DNA of 64,000 nt from Paenibacillus segetis (GTDB lineage: Bacteria; Bacillota; Bacilli; Paenibacillales; Paenibacillaceae): the NCBI RefSeq assembly GCF_014639155.1, contig NZ_BMFT01000001.1, positions 3,018,037-3,082,036 of the forward strand, read 5' to 3'. Positions within the stretch are counted from its first letter, which is position 1, and each line of letters begins with the position of its first letter. The position numbers and the translations under genes are program-made. The notes beneath the pieces were generated by a model, which saw only the letters and a program-made list of their open reading frames with translations, ran no database searches and was not told where the DNA came from. Of the stretch, positions 52,801 through 60,449 are shown piece after piece.

Positions 52801-53502
52801 TTATTTATAAACTCCTCTATAACTTTCAGGTAATAATTCAGCTATTTTCTTCATTATATGTTTTAGGGCAAATTCTTCGTATTCATTTTTGTCTTGTTCT
52901 TTTGCTCTCTTATGAAATTCAAATTGTTTTCCAATGTTGATATGAACATCTGCATATTGAAAGTTTTCAGACCTCATATCTCCTTCTATATTTATGGGTA
53001 ACAGTTTTTCTGTCCCATATAATCCAATAGGCACAATGGGGGCTCCTGTAATTCTCGCTATAAAAAGGATTCCTTTCTTTGCTTCAATCAAACTACCAAA
53101 TCTACTTCTAGTTCCTTCTGGGAATATCAATAAACTTTCCCCTTGTTTAACAAGCTTAATAATTTTCTCGAGACCCTCTTTATCAGCAGTATTAGGTTTT
53201 ATATTAGTTGTCTTTATTACATTAACCCCTATACTTGTAACAGCATTGTCTGACAGTTTTTCACCTGCTACAAAAGTTGGATCTATCTCTTTTAAAGCCT
53301 TGTCTAAAACTAATCCATCAGAATTGCTTAAATGATTGCATATAAAAATAGTTGGGGTTTTTATCCCCTTTAAGTTTTCACTACCTGTTATGTTAACATT
53401 GGCAAATTTCTTCAGGTATTTATCTATTATTTTTTTAGATATGTATGTGACAAATTGTTTCGGTAAAATATTTATTATTTTTGCTGTTGAGTTAGAGATC
53501 AT
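52801..53502 (-). CDS. Lysophospholipid acyltransferase, PlsC-like
   Basis: 233 residues. The catalytic H-x4-D is in IFICNHLSNSDGLVLDKAL (near residue 57). The glycerol-phosphate pocket motif is LLIFPEGTRSRFGSL near 125, and PIVPIGLYGTEKLLP is motif IV. It acylates lysophosphatidic acid or a related lysolipid at the membrane. GGGAGGAG precedes ATG. First gene of the unit that ends with a repeat. Confidence 0.9.
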   Translation of the reverse strand: MISNSTAKIINILPKQFVTYISKKIIDKYLKKFANVNITGSENLKGIKTPTIFICNHLSNSDGLVLDKALKEIDPTFVAGEKLSDNAVTSIGVNVIKTTNIKPNTADKEGLEKIIKLVKQGESLLIFPEGTRSRFGSLIEAKKGILFIARITGAPIVPIGLYGTEKLLPINIEGDMRSENFQYADVHINIGKQFEFHKRAKEQDKNEYEEFALKHIMKKIAELLPESYRGVYK

Positions 53503-53573
53503 TTATTACTCCTCCCTAATGGTCCTTAATTCATAATGCTTCTTAGTTTTCAACATTATGTTTAGGTAATTTC

Positions 53574-53733
53574 AGATAACGTTATGGTATCTCTACAAAC
53601 CCGAGAGTCTTAGGGGAGCGTTTGCAACCAGGTCCTATGGACTTAGCCCCGCAGGGTTGTTGGTCCACTCCATTACCTTCCTTTTCTTGCGAACCAAGGG
53701 TGTAAGCCCGCAGCGTAGATACAATGTTATCTG
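53574..53733 (-). repeat. attC-like site, complete, GAG-loop class
   Basis: AGATAACGTTATGGTATCTC, TACAAACCCGAGAGTCTTAG to GGTGTAAGCCCGCAGCGTAG, then ATACAATGTTATCTG. The end boxes are ATAACGTT and GTTATCT. The inner box GTATCT/AGATAC replaces TATTCACG/CGTGAATA with both sides changed. The middle contains AGGTCCTATGGACTTAGCCC, also seen at 61.0 kb. Confidence 0.85.
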
Positions 53734-53768
53734 ATGGCTAAGGACCTATCGAAATGCATGCAAAAGTT

Positions 53769-54185
53769 TTACCAAGAGATCTTATTAGTTGCATGTCTGT
53801 AAAATGGAGAAGTTTCTTTCTCGCAAAAAATTACGATTTGATTGCCACTTGGATCAATAATATATATTTCATTCATTACTCCATGATCCTCATGTTTCAT
53901 AATGCTTATGTTATTTTCTCTTAAATGGATCTTCATCTTATCTAAGTCATCTGTTTCAAAATGAAAGTAAACATTGTCAATTTGATTATCTCCAGTTGAA
54001 AAATGTAATGGTTGAATCTCCCTTACTTGAATTAGTGCTACCAAAGCTTCTCCTGAAGGAAATTTGAAACTTGCTCCGACTCCCCAATTATCAACCAACT
54101 CAAGCCCAAAACAATCGGTGTACCAAGAAATACTTTGTTCAAGATTTAGAACTGGAATGAATACAGCTCCTACTCTTAGCTTCAT
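53769..54185 (-). CDS. VOC family protein
   Basis: 138 residues. VGAVFIPVLNLEQSISWYTDCFGLELV opens the first module. IDNVYFHFETDDLDKMKIHL and MNEIYIIDPSGNQIVIFCEKE close the second, with a Glu near the last strand. GGAGAG precedes ATG. Substrate unknown. Confidence 0.9.
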   Translation of the reverse strand: MKLRVGAVFIPVLNLEQSISWYTDCFGLELVDNWGVGASFKFPSGEALVALIQVREIQPLHFSTGDNQIDNVYFHFETDDLDKMKIHLRENNISIMKHEDHGVMNEIYIIDPSGNQIVIFCEKETSPFYRHATNKISW

Positions 54186-54257
54186 TGCTTGACTCTCCTT
54201 TTGACTTTATGTACTTCATGAACTTTAACTCACTTCATAACATCGAATTAGTATAGT

Positions 54258-54536
54258 TTAATGTTTATTTCTCTTAATTCTTTCTTCAAGTAAATGAATC
54301 TCATGATTAGCTTCTTTTATCAAGTACTTAAGTGATACTCCTACGAATAGTGAAGAAACTGAAATCATAAAAGAAATTAACATCCAAACTGTTCCTCTTA
54401 AGTCATTAGTGAAGTTATAAGAAAGAACTTCAGTAAACTGGCTACTTGCAAAGAGAATTAAAGTCAGAACAAGAAAAAGTACGAAAAGAACCAAGAAAAA
54501 ATTGGACATCTTATTTGTTTTCTCAAAAAAAATCAT
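54258..54536 (-). CDS. Small two-helix membrane protein
   Basis: 92 residues. Two hydrophobic helices (FFLVLFVLFLVLTLILFASS and MLISFMISVSSLFVGVSLKY), then a charged tail EANHEIHLLEERIKRNKH. GGCGGTG precedes ATG. Not recognised. It shares a cassette-sized segment with the VOC gene downstream. Confidence 0.65.
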   Translation of the reverse strand: MIFFEKTNKMSNFFLVLFVLFLVLTLILFASSQFTEVLSYNFTNDLRGTVWMLISFMISVSSLFVGVSLKYLIKEANHEIHLLEERIKRNKH

Positions 54537-54581
54537 GAATTCACCGCCTTTATGAGCTATTTTATTAATTGCATTTATTTC

Positions 54582-54748
54582 GTCTAACGTTCTATATATT
54601 CACGAGTCCGGGAGGTTTAAGTGACTGTAGGGAACGAGTCGGAGACTTAGATTTGCAGAGATTATCCGTCTGATTCCACTTCACTCCTCATAACTTCGTT
54701 TCGGACCAAGGGGCGTTAGCCCCGCAGCGTGAATACGGTGTTATATGC
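54582..54748 (-). repeat. attC-like site, complete; overlaps the GNAT stop codon
   Basis: GTCTAACGTTCTATATATTC, ACGAGTCCGGGAGGTTTAAG and so on to GGGGCGTTAGCCCCGCAGCG, TGAATACGGTGTTATATG. Inner boxes TATTCACG and CGTGAATA pair exactly. The left end read on the minus strand is GTTAGAC, a canonical integron core-site form (GTTRRRY). The stop TAA of the GNAT gene is part of the ATATAAC box. Confidence 0.88.
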
Positions 54749-55310
54749 TGTCGTGGCCTTCTTCGAAACCACTCTCGCTATTTTCTTTATATTCATTCTC
54801 TAAAATGGAAAATAAATATGAATCATGAAATTTCCCTTTAGTCCATAGATGTTCTCTTAAATGACCTTCTTTTTTCATTCCAATTTTACTTAAAACCTTT
54901 GCTGATCCAATATTACCTGGACGACATGTTGCATAAACTCTATGTACTTTGAATTTTTCAAATGCTAACCTTAACAATGCTTTTGATGCTTCACTTGCAT
55001 ATCCATTTCCCCAGTAATCTGGATTAAAGCAATAACCGATTTCAGCATTTAACTCTTTAATATAAATTCCACAACCACCTATTAATTGATTGGTTTCTTT
55101 CAATATTACTGCAAATTCAAAATCGGTTCGGTTAATTGTTTGTTTCTTTTCAATTTGTTGATTCACATATGATTTAGTTTCATCTTCATTGTTTGGTCCC
55201 CAAATCATATATTCAGTTACTTTAGGATTAGACGCATATACATGTACATCTATCCAATCCTTCATTATGAGATCACGAATTATTAATCTTGAGGTTTCAA
55301 TGTGCATCAT
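54741..55310 (-). CDS. GNAT acetyltransferase, RimJ/RimL type
   Basis: 189 residues. MHIETSRLIIRDLIMKDWID is the RimJ-like start. CFNPDYWGNGYASEASKALL is the CoA loop near residue 98, and CRPGNIGSAKVLSKIGMKKEG the C-terminal motif. GGAGA precedes ATG. Its TAA stop lies in the terminal box of the repeat, exactly as cassette genes often end within attC. Substrate unknown. Confidence 0.9.
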   Translation of the reverse strand: MMHIETSRLIIRDLIMKDWIDVHVYASNPKVTEYMIWGPNNEDETKSYVNQQIEKKQTINRTDFEFAVILKETNQLIGGCGIYIKELNAEIGYCFNPDYWGNGYASEASKALLRLAFEKFKVHRVYATCRPGNIGSAKVLSKIGMKKEGHLREHLWTKGKFHDSYLFSILENEYKENSESGFEEGHDSI

Positions 55311-55364
55311 AGATTCTCCTTAGTAAGTGTTTATTATTTCCATTTTTAGCACTTGCCCCAATTG

Positions 55365-55512
55365 CATATAACGTTCTATGTATTCACGAAACGCCCCACC
55401 ATAGATAGCTCTTATCTTAGGCTGGGGCGTTTGTTGACTGCTATATCTACCATGATTATACATCTGACAACCAAGGGACGAAAGTCCCGCAGCGTGAATA
55501 CGGTATTATCTG
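55365..55512 (-). repeat. attC-like site, complete, TAGATAGC-loop class
   Basis: CATATAACGTTCTATG, TATTCACGAAACGCCCCACC, ATAGATAGCTCTTATCTTAG, GCTGGGGCGTTTGTTGACTG, ATTATACATCTGACAACCAA, GGGACGAAAGTCCCGCAGCG and TGAATACGGTATTATCTG. Both box pairs and both internal hairpins (CCCC.. and GGGAC/GTCCC) are present. Nearly the same sequence recurs at 62677-62825. Confidence 0.9.
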
Positions 55513-55589
55513 ATGTCAATGTCGTCCTCGAACCTTCTTAAAGATATTCCATGCCCTTTCTTCTGTATGCAATAACTATAATATCTATC

Positions 55590-55997
55590 CTAATAAAGAC
55601 ATCTTCCCAAATCATATTTATTCAAATCAATTAGTCCTTTTAATAACTCATTTTCTTGAGTACTCCAATTAAAGTCATCAAACTTAATTGGAAATTCACT
55701 ATGTGGATTTTCGGTGTGAAAATATATTGCATCTGCAGAGCCAAATCCTGAATCAAGAATTATCCATGTTTGAAACGGTCTACTTGTGTCCTTAGTAAGA
55801 ATCTCGATCTTATCTAAAAATCGAATATACCATTTAATATGACTCCTTCTAAAATATTTATTGGATAAAATTTCTGCGTTATCTTCATTTCTACTTTCAA
55901 TCAAGTCTCGATTCCATATTGTCCTGTATTCAGTGCTACAAATTAAAAGCAAAATTATTACTATGCCTGTACAATTAGCTGTTTTTTTCTTAATCAT
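55590..55997 (-). CDS. Unknown 135-residue protein with N-terminal membrane segment
   Basis: MIKKKTANCTGIVIILLLICS is a signal or anchor helix. The rest is soluble, with RSHIKWYIRFLDKIEILTKD and TWIILDSGFGSADAIYFHTENP. GAGGAGGG precedes ATG. A single gene between two repeat copies. No family recognised. Confidence 0.6.
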   Translation of the reverse strand: MIKKKTANCTGIVIILLLICSTEYRTIWNRDLIESRNEDNAEILSNKYFRRSHIKWYIRFLDKIEILTKDTSRPFQTWIILDSGFGSADAIYFHTENPHSEFPIKFDDFNWSTQENELLKGLIDLNKYDLGRCLY

Positions 55998-56080
55998 ATT
56001 TCCCTCCTCTTTCGATATTAAATTTCTAGAGGATAAAGGTGTTTAGAGAATTTTATATTTTTTATTATCCAAAGATTTCG

Positions 56081-56129
56081 GCTAACGTTTCTTGGATTCA
56101 AGACGTTCCATTCCCTTAGATAGCTCTTA
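56081..56129 (-). repeat. attC-like site, left half, split by an integrated element
   Basis: GCTAACGTTTCTTGGATTCA, AGACGTTCCATTCCC and TTAGATAGCTCTTA. It ends exactly at the attL core. Its missing half continues at 59654, so this was one repeat before integration. Confidence 0.85.
56114..56129. other. attL core (16-bp direct repeat)
   Basis: CCTTAGATAGCTCTTA, identical to 59638-59653. The sequence after it (AGGTATTAAG) differs from the host repeat and belongs to the element. Confidence 0.85.
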
Positions 56130-56235
56130 AGGTATTAAGTATATTTAATTCGTTTCAAAAACGTTAAACCCTTTATCTATGCGGTTTTCACGTTTTTGTA
56201 AGAACTGCGCGAAGACTTCAAAAGTAGTTGTTTTT

Positions 56236-56254
56236 TGTGGGCAAGTTGTGGGCA
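56236..56254 (+). promoter_or_regulatory. Probable integrase arm-type site, left
   Basis: TGTGGGCAAGTTGTGGGCA contains TGTGGGCA twice in tandem. The same 19 nt occur in the same direction at 59583-59601 near the other end, within the integrase 3' end. Tandem repeats near both ends suggest binding sites for the integrase N-terminal arm domain. Confidence 0.5.
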
Positions 56255-56280
56255 TGTACCTATTAAATTGAGAAGCACAT

Positions 56281-56327
56281 ATAAAAAGCCGCCGCCGACC
56301 AATTAAGGTTTAGCGATGGCTTTTTAT
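56281..56327 (-). terminator. Intrinsic terminator in the integrated element
   Basis: ATAAAAAGCC pairs with GGCTTTTTAT. It lies 6 nt after the stop of the 134-residue gene on the minus strand. Confidence 0.75.
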
Positions 56328-56332
56328 ATCCT

Positions 56333-56737
56333 CTACTTATTTTGTTCTGTTTTTAAGAACGTAGTCAAATCTGAGATATATTTAGACAACTTCCAACTTA
56401 ACTCTGTACGCATAGCTTCGCGTGACATACCGAACTGTTCTTTATATCCCCGACAATAATAGTAGTGAAAAACAACGTAATCCGATTGTTCTGCATCTAA
56501 GATTTTGATATTGCTTTGTTTAAGCTCACGACGCAATCTACGTAGGTCGCTAGATATCATCTCAATGATTGTATGCCCTGCCATCAGATATAAGCGCTTT
56601 AGGACATTGTTGGAGTATTCGATGTCAGCTAGGCTTTTCTGAACCATCTTTTCCAAATGCGGCAGTAAAATATAATCGCGGATCATAGTCATTTCTTCAA
56701 CTGTCACAACAGTGTTTTTAACTTCTTGATTACTCAT
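56333..56737 (-). CDS. Phage/ICE-type conserved hypothetical protein
   Basis: 134 residues. It starts MSNQEVKNTVVTVEEMTMIRDYILLPHLEKMV and contains SSDLRRLRRELKQSNIKILDAEQSDY and FHYYYCRGYKEQFGM. This pattern (EMTMIRDYxLLP, then RRELRQxxIK, then CRGY) is familiar from small proteins in Bacillales prophages. The role is unknown. GGAGG precedes ATG. It is helical, without membrane segments. Confidence 0.7.
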   Translation of the reverse strand: MSNQEVKNTVVTVEEMTMIRDYILLPHLEKMVQKSLADIEYSNNVLKRLYLMAGHTIIEMISSDLRRLRRELKQSNIKILDAEQSDYVVFHYYYCRGYKEQFGMSREAMRTELSWKLSKYISDLTTFLKTEQNK

Positions 56738-56808
56738 GAAGCTGCCTCCTAGAAATACGAACGTTTGTTTGTATTATATGCGAATATACGTTCTTTATTC
56801 AACAAGAA

Positions 56809-56843
56809 AAAAAGACCATTTGGATTATCGCGGTGGTCTTTTT
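56809..56843 (-). terminator. Intrinsic terminator after the antitoxin-like remnant
   Basis: AAAAAGACC pairs with GGTCTTTTT over a 17-nt loop, with seven Ts on the minus side. Confidence 0.75.
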
Positions 56844-56855
56844 GTCACGCTCTAT

Positions 56856-56948
56856 TTACTCTTCAATAGCAGTTATGATGTAGTCATTTAAACTTACATT
56901 AGCTGATTTAGCTGCAGCTCGGGACTGTAAAAATAAAGCCCCAGACTG
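56856..56948 (-). pseudogene. C-terminal remnant of a ribbon-helix-helix/HicB-like protein
   Basis: The minus frame before a TAA reads LFLQSRAAAKSANVSLNDYIITAIEE, like the C-terminal helix pair of HicB/Arc-type antitoxins (RAAAKSxxVSLNxYI). A TAG lies 10 codons upstream of that stretch, so only the tail remains. It ends beside a terminator. Confidence 0.45.
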
Positions 56949-56965
56949 CCGCTACTAAAATTGGA

Positions 56966-57400
56966 CTATCGTTCTCCACGAGGCATCACTGACATCATGC
57001 CAATAAACGCATTCCTACTAAATGGGCCCCAGTTTCCTCCCATAAAACCAGTCATTCCCTCCAAGCTAACAAAACAAGGGAGCACTACATATAGGATACC
57101 AGACATAGCATTATCCCTAAATGTCATGATAAATCTCGTCTTCGTATTGTCAGCAGGTGCTATCATCCCCATTTCAGGGGGTATTGAATTTGCTGCTGTA
57201 ATTGCATCACCCATTCCAACGCTTGCAATACCAGCGGGACGCTCCATATTACTTCTAATCCAGTAATTAGAAATATTTGTTGCTGATGCTAAATCAACCC
57301 GCTGATCATACATAATTAAAACTTGATTTGGAGCAACTTGTCTAGCCTCTAGAAGAATGGGATGAGGTATTTCCTGACGATCGCCGTAATAAGTAATCAT
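56966..57400 (-). CDS. Unknown protein with Ig-like look, element-encoded
   Basis: 144 residues from MITYYGDRQEIPHPILLEAR (GGAGGG 6 nt before ATG 57400). ARQVAPNQVLIMYDQRVDLASATNISNYWIRSN resembles Ig-like modules in which a property of a curve or boundary is stated (VLIxYDQxVDxxSATNxxNYW). The C-terminus is Gly/Met-rich (MTGFMGGNWGPFSRNAFIGM). No signal peptide. Role unknown. Confidence 0.6.
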   Translation of the reverse strand: MITYYGDRQEIPHPILLEARQVAPNQVLIMYDQRVDLASATNISNYWIRSNMERPAGIASVGMGDAITAANSIPPEMGMIAPADNTKTRFIMTFRDNAMSGILYVVLPCFVSLEGMTGFMGGNWGPFSRNAFIGMMSVMPRGER

Positions 57401-57617
57401 TATTTTTCCCTCCACACATATGTTGAACTAGTCAAATGACTATATATTATATGGTATTTTACTTATTTATGTCGGAGAATATTGGTGATTATCTCATTTA
57501 GCAATGATGGGCTAAGCCTTGTTTTTAATATGGTGAAATAACCAGTAACGATCACCCAATCAAAGTGAGATCAGCCTTCATATCATAACGTGTACTCAAA
57601 AACAGGGGGGTGTTAAA

Positions 57618-57722
57618 ATGTCCGATATACGTGGAGGCTTTTTTACAAGCACAGGTACAATCCTTGTATTGTTCATCTTATTAGTAATCGTCTCTTGCGC
57701 TTGTGGAGGTTTCGGTATCTAA
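57618..57722 (+). CDS. YjcZ-like small peptide
   Basis: 34 residues, MSDIRGGFFTSTGTILVLFI and a tail of LLVIVSCACGGFGI. A hydrophobic helix with Gly/Cys-rich end matches the YjcZ family of small sporulation-linked membrane peptides in Bacillales. GGGGGG lies 7 nt before ATG. It is the only plus-strand gene in the element apart from the integrase. Confidence 0.8.
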   Translation: MSDIRGGFFTSTGTILVLFILLVIVSCACGGFGI

Positions 57723-57847
57723 TACCGCCGATAAAGTACTTTTAGGCCTAATGTCGGTAATGTGATAATTAAAATGAAAAAAGCCTCGGAGTGATTGGGC
57801 TCTTAAGTGTAGGTAATATAATTTCCAAACTCTTGGGAATTCAAAAA

Positions 57848-57879
57848 ATAACCCCACTAGCCTATGCCTGTGGGGTTAT
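57848..57879 (-). terminator. Intrinsic terminator after the holin
   Basis: ATAACCCCAC pairs with GTGGGGTTAT over a 12-nt loop, followed by TTTTTT on the minus strand. Confidence 0.8.
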
Positions 57880-57885
57880 GTCAGT

Positions 57886-58107
57886 TTACAGATTGTAGCC
57901 TGAACTATCCGGCTTAGTTGGGTTCGATATAATTCCCAAGGTCGCCAGCAGCCCTAGCACTACATCAACGATAGTTAATAGATCCTGCTTCATTACCTCT
58001 GTAAAATCGAATGCCCCCGTAAGATGTCTAACGAGTTGGATTAACAATAGAGCCTGAGATACGATACTTACCCATAAAGCATAGTTACGCTATCTTTGCT
58101 TGGTCAT
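57886..58107 (-). pseudogene. Phage holin with internal amber stop
   Basis: From ATG 58107 the frame reads MTKQR-stop-RNYALWVSIVSQALLLIQLV, then TGAFDFTEVMKQDLLTIVDVVLGLLATLGIISNPTKPDSSGYNL. The two-helix layout and TLGIISNPTKPDS end fit the phi-LC3-type holin family. The TAG stands where relatives have Trp (TGG), a single-base change. Its start overlaps the preceding short gene (ATGA). Confidence 0.75.
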
Positions 58108-58274
58108 TGTAAATTACCCCCATTTTCAATTACTTCAAGTTGACATTCGATCTCTCCGATCCTAGTTGCGTTCCCTGCTATCAACCGAAGGAAGTTCATC
58201 CGTAGCTTATTAACGACGATGGATGTTTCTTCACGAGTGATCGGAGCCCCTGGACGCTTGCTTCGCTGCTCCAT
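58104..58274 (-). CDS. Short phage-type protein before the holin
   Basis: 56 residues, MEQRSKRPGAPITREETSIV through RMNFLRLIAGNATRIGEIEC to VIENGGNLQ. Helical and charged. Its TGA overlaps the holin ATG. The position before a holin is that of small lysis-cassette proteins, but I do not recognise this one. Confidence 0.55.
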   Translation of the reverse strand: MEQRSKRPGAPITREETSIVVNKLRMNFLRLIAGNATRIGEIECQLEVIENGGNLQ

Positions 58275-58378
58275 ACCTCGGGAATTACATAAGCTTTACA
58301 TGTAAACTAGCGCTTCCACCGCAGCAAGGCGGTTTAACATACGTAAAAATAGAACATATGTTCCGATAGGGGGATAAT

Positions 58379-59637
58379 ATGGCAAGAAGGAAGAAAGATG
58401 AACTGCCGCCTAATGTACGTAAACGAGGAAAAGGATACACATACCGTTATGATGTGCCGATCACCAATCCTGATGGCTCAAAGGGTCGGAGTCAAAAAGA
58501 TACGATACAATATCCAACACCGGAGGAAGCCTATAAAGCGGGTATTTTGATTGAATGTTAGTTTATCATTCGAAATTAAAAAAGCTTCACTTGAACACTA
58601 TACACACTTATACACATCTTCTCGTACACCCTTGTACTTACTTTAACAGCAAAATCGTTAAGGAAATTACACCAAGTCAGTATCAAGACTTTTTATTATG
58701 GTTACAGGAAGAGCGTGGACTAGCGGTCAAATCGATACAGAGTATTCATGGGTTGATGAATGCCTTATTTAGACATGCTGTACAACGAGGTCAAATTAAA
58801 ACGTCTCCGTATGTGGGGGCTACCATTCCAAAGGAGGAAGAAGAAGAGAATTTCGACTTGGATTTTGACGAAGAAGCAGAAGTACCAAATTTCCTAGAAA
58901 AGGAGCAACTAGCCAAGGTAATAGCTGCAGCTAAGCAAAAAAACGAACAAGCCGCAACTCCAAGAGAAGAATTTGAATGGCGACAATTTGTAAGAGTAAT
59001 ATTCATTATGGCGCATACAGGTATTCGCGTGGGGGAACTCAGCGTGTTAGAACCAAGAAAATTCAATAAAAGCAAGTTGAAGATCAGAATTAGCGCTACA
59101 TTGTATGATAAAGATGGACTGAGTAACTACGATATAGGTCCACCTAAATCTAAGAGCTCACGCAGATTAATCGATATTAGTGAAAGAGTTGCAGCTGTTA
59201 TTGAGGCTCAAATGAAAGATGTGAAAGCTTTTCGTCTTATGATCGGCCCTAAATATCACAAAAATAAAGACGGAAGAGAATTCATTTTTGTGAACCCTAC
59301 AGAATAGTTACCAGGGTACCCATTAAGTCCGTCTAATTAAATGAAATGTTAGATAAAACACTTGTAGAAGCGAAATTTCCAAGTAAGTACATTACTGCTC
59401 ACGGTCTTCGCCACACTTATACTAGCCTTAGCGCCGAAGTTGGCGTACCACTTGATGACATACGTAAGCAATTAAGCCACACAAAAGACGATTTGACAAC
59501 ACGTGTTTATCGACATGTAACCGAAGCTCGTAGACGCGCGGACGTAGATAAGCTTGACGCACTAATTGGTGACTTACTAGAATGTGGGCAAGTTGTGGGC
59601 AATACCCCCTATAAACCCCGTAGTACCAAGGGATCAA
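58379..59637 (+). pseudogene. Tyrosine recombinase (integrase), broken
   Basis: Three frames are needed. (1) 58379-58561, the N-terminal arm-binding domain (MARRKKDELPPNVRKRGKGY). (2) 58555-59307, SAM-like core and first catalytic part with Arg in AHTGIRVGELSVLE. (3) 59346-59637, HGLRHTYTSLS (H-x2-R) and the nucleophile in TTRVYRHVTEA. A deletion near 58550, a TAG at 59305 and a +1 shift near 59340 break it. It is a phage/ICE-type enzyme without the extra helix of integron integrases. Its 3' end runs into attR. Confidence 0.88.
59583..59601 (+). promoter_or_regulatory. Probable integrase arm-type site, right
   Basis: Second copy of TGTGGGCAAGTTGTGGGCA, inside the integrase C-terminal codons (ECGQVVGN), 37 nt from the attR core. 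Confidence 0.5.
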
Positions 59638-59653
59638 CCTTAGATAGCTCTTA
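59638..59653. other. attR core (16-bp direct repeat)
   Basis: CCTTAGATAGCTCTTA, identical to 56114-56129. It is followed by TCTTAGGGAATGGAA, the host half of the split repeat. Confidence 0.85.
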
Positions 59654-59760
59654 TCTTAGGGAATGGAATGTGTTGGTGAGCTACTTTTTCGCTACCTATC
59701 TTCTTCCAACCAAGGGCGAATGCCCGTAGCGAGAATCTGGTGTTATCTGGTGTTATACGC
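59654..59760 (-). repeat. attC-like site, right half, with doubled end box
   Basis: TCTTAGGGAATGGAATGTG, CCAAGGGCGAATGCCCGTAG, CGAGAATCTGGTGTTATCTG and GTGTTATACG. It completes the half at 56081-56129. The end box is present twice (GTTATCTG at 59742, GTTATACG at 59752) in tandem 10-bp units CTGGTGTTAT. Confidence 0.85.
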
Positions 59761-59802
59761 TGTTGCTGACTTCGTTGAATTATCTGAAATACAACTTCTA
59801 TG

Positions 59803-60282
59803 TTATTTCTTGAGTAATTGTTTTTCATAAAACACTATTGTCATTTTATCGTTGATTTGTACCATTTCTCCCGTTTTTCTGTATCCAAGTTTTTCATAAA
59901 GATAACAATTACCATGCTCTTGTAAGATCGTATCCAATTCCCATATTTGTGCATTATCATACATATCTTCTATGATACTAAAGACCTTTTGAGCAATTCC
60001 CATTCCTTGGTAATCAGGCAATATAAATATAGGGCTAACTCGATAAGCACTATTTGCTTTCTTTACAATTCTAATTGCACCTACGGGAACACTATATCGT
60101 TTTATTATGTAATAGTCCGTGAAGGACTGATTTAAGCGCTCTATTATTCGTTCTAACGATTCATTCCCAGGACTAGTTTCATAATCTTGATATTTTTCTA
60201 GTAATGTCTTAAATGCTTTAACTTGCATTTCATGTATGATCTCTGCTTCATTAAGACTAGACTTAAATAAAGTAATCTCCAT
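59803..60282 (-). CDS. GNAT family N-acetyltransferase
   Basis: 159 residues. VSPIFILPDYQGMGIAQKVFSIIED is the CoA loop (Q-G-M-G-I-A) near residue 86. GNCYLYEKLGYRKTGEMVQI is the C-terminal motif. GAAGGAG precedes ATG. Single gene between repeat copies. Substrate unknown. Confidence 0.9.
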   Translation of the reverse strand: MEITLFKSSLNEAEIIHEMQVKAFKTLLEKYQDYETSPGNESLERIIERLNQSFTDYYIIKRYSVPVGAIRIVKKANSAYRVSPIFILPDYQGMGIAQKVFSIIEDMYDNAQIWELDTILQEHGNCYLYEKLGYRKTGEMVQINDKMTIVFYEKQLLKK

Positions 60283-60342
60283 TATGTTACTCCTTCCAGT
60301 TTTAAATGGATCTGTAATCGTTTAAGATGTTTTCAGCAATTG

Positions 60343-60440
60343 CGTATAAAGTTCTTGTATTCACGAGCCCGAGAGGCTTAAAGGGAGCGCAAGCGACTGG
60401 GTCGGAGACTGATGTAGCAGTCGCACAGTGTCACCAAAGT
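60343..60440 (-). repeat. attC-like repeat, right end altered
   Basis: GTATAAAGTTCTTGTATTCA, CGAGCCCGAGAGGCTTAAAG, GGAGCGCAAGCGACTGGGTC and GGAGACTGATG. It matches the 54.6-kb class up to the middle. The right inner box is gone, and only GTTATTTTATGTTATTG follows. Confidence 0.75.
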
Positions 60441-60449
60441 TATTTTATG

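Larger units (their letters stand above)
56114..59653. mobile_element. Integrative element / prophage remnant inserted in an attC-like loop
   Basis: A 3.5-kb segment bounded by the 16-bp direct repeat CCTTAGATAGCTCTTA (56114-56129 and 59638-59653). It holds a tyrosine recombinase broken into three frames, a holin with an internal stop, two phage-type hypotheticals, a YjcZ-like peptide, an antitoxin-like remnant and a secreted unknown. Without it the outer sequences join to TTCCATTCCCTTAGAT...ATCTTAGGGAATGGAA, a near-perfect stem. The host site is therefore the loop of a repeat copy. Loss of most phage genes and the broken integrase show that it is no longer self-mobile. Confidence 0.85.

Noticed and set aside
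55382..55435. Repeat hairpins as ordinary intrinsic terminators
   Set aside because: Stems such as CCCAGCC/GGCTGGG are not followed by a T-run on either strand, and true terminators elsewhere in the window are.
58379..59637. The tyrosine recombinase as the integron integrase
   Set aside because: It has a phage/ICE-type N-terminal arm-binding domain (KRGKGYTYRYDVP), lies inside an element that is itself inserted in a repeat, and is broken.
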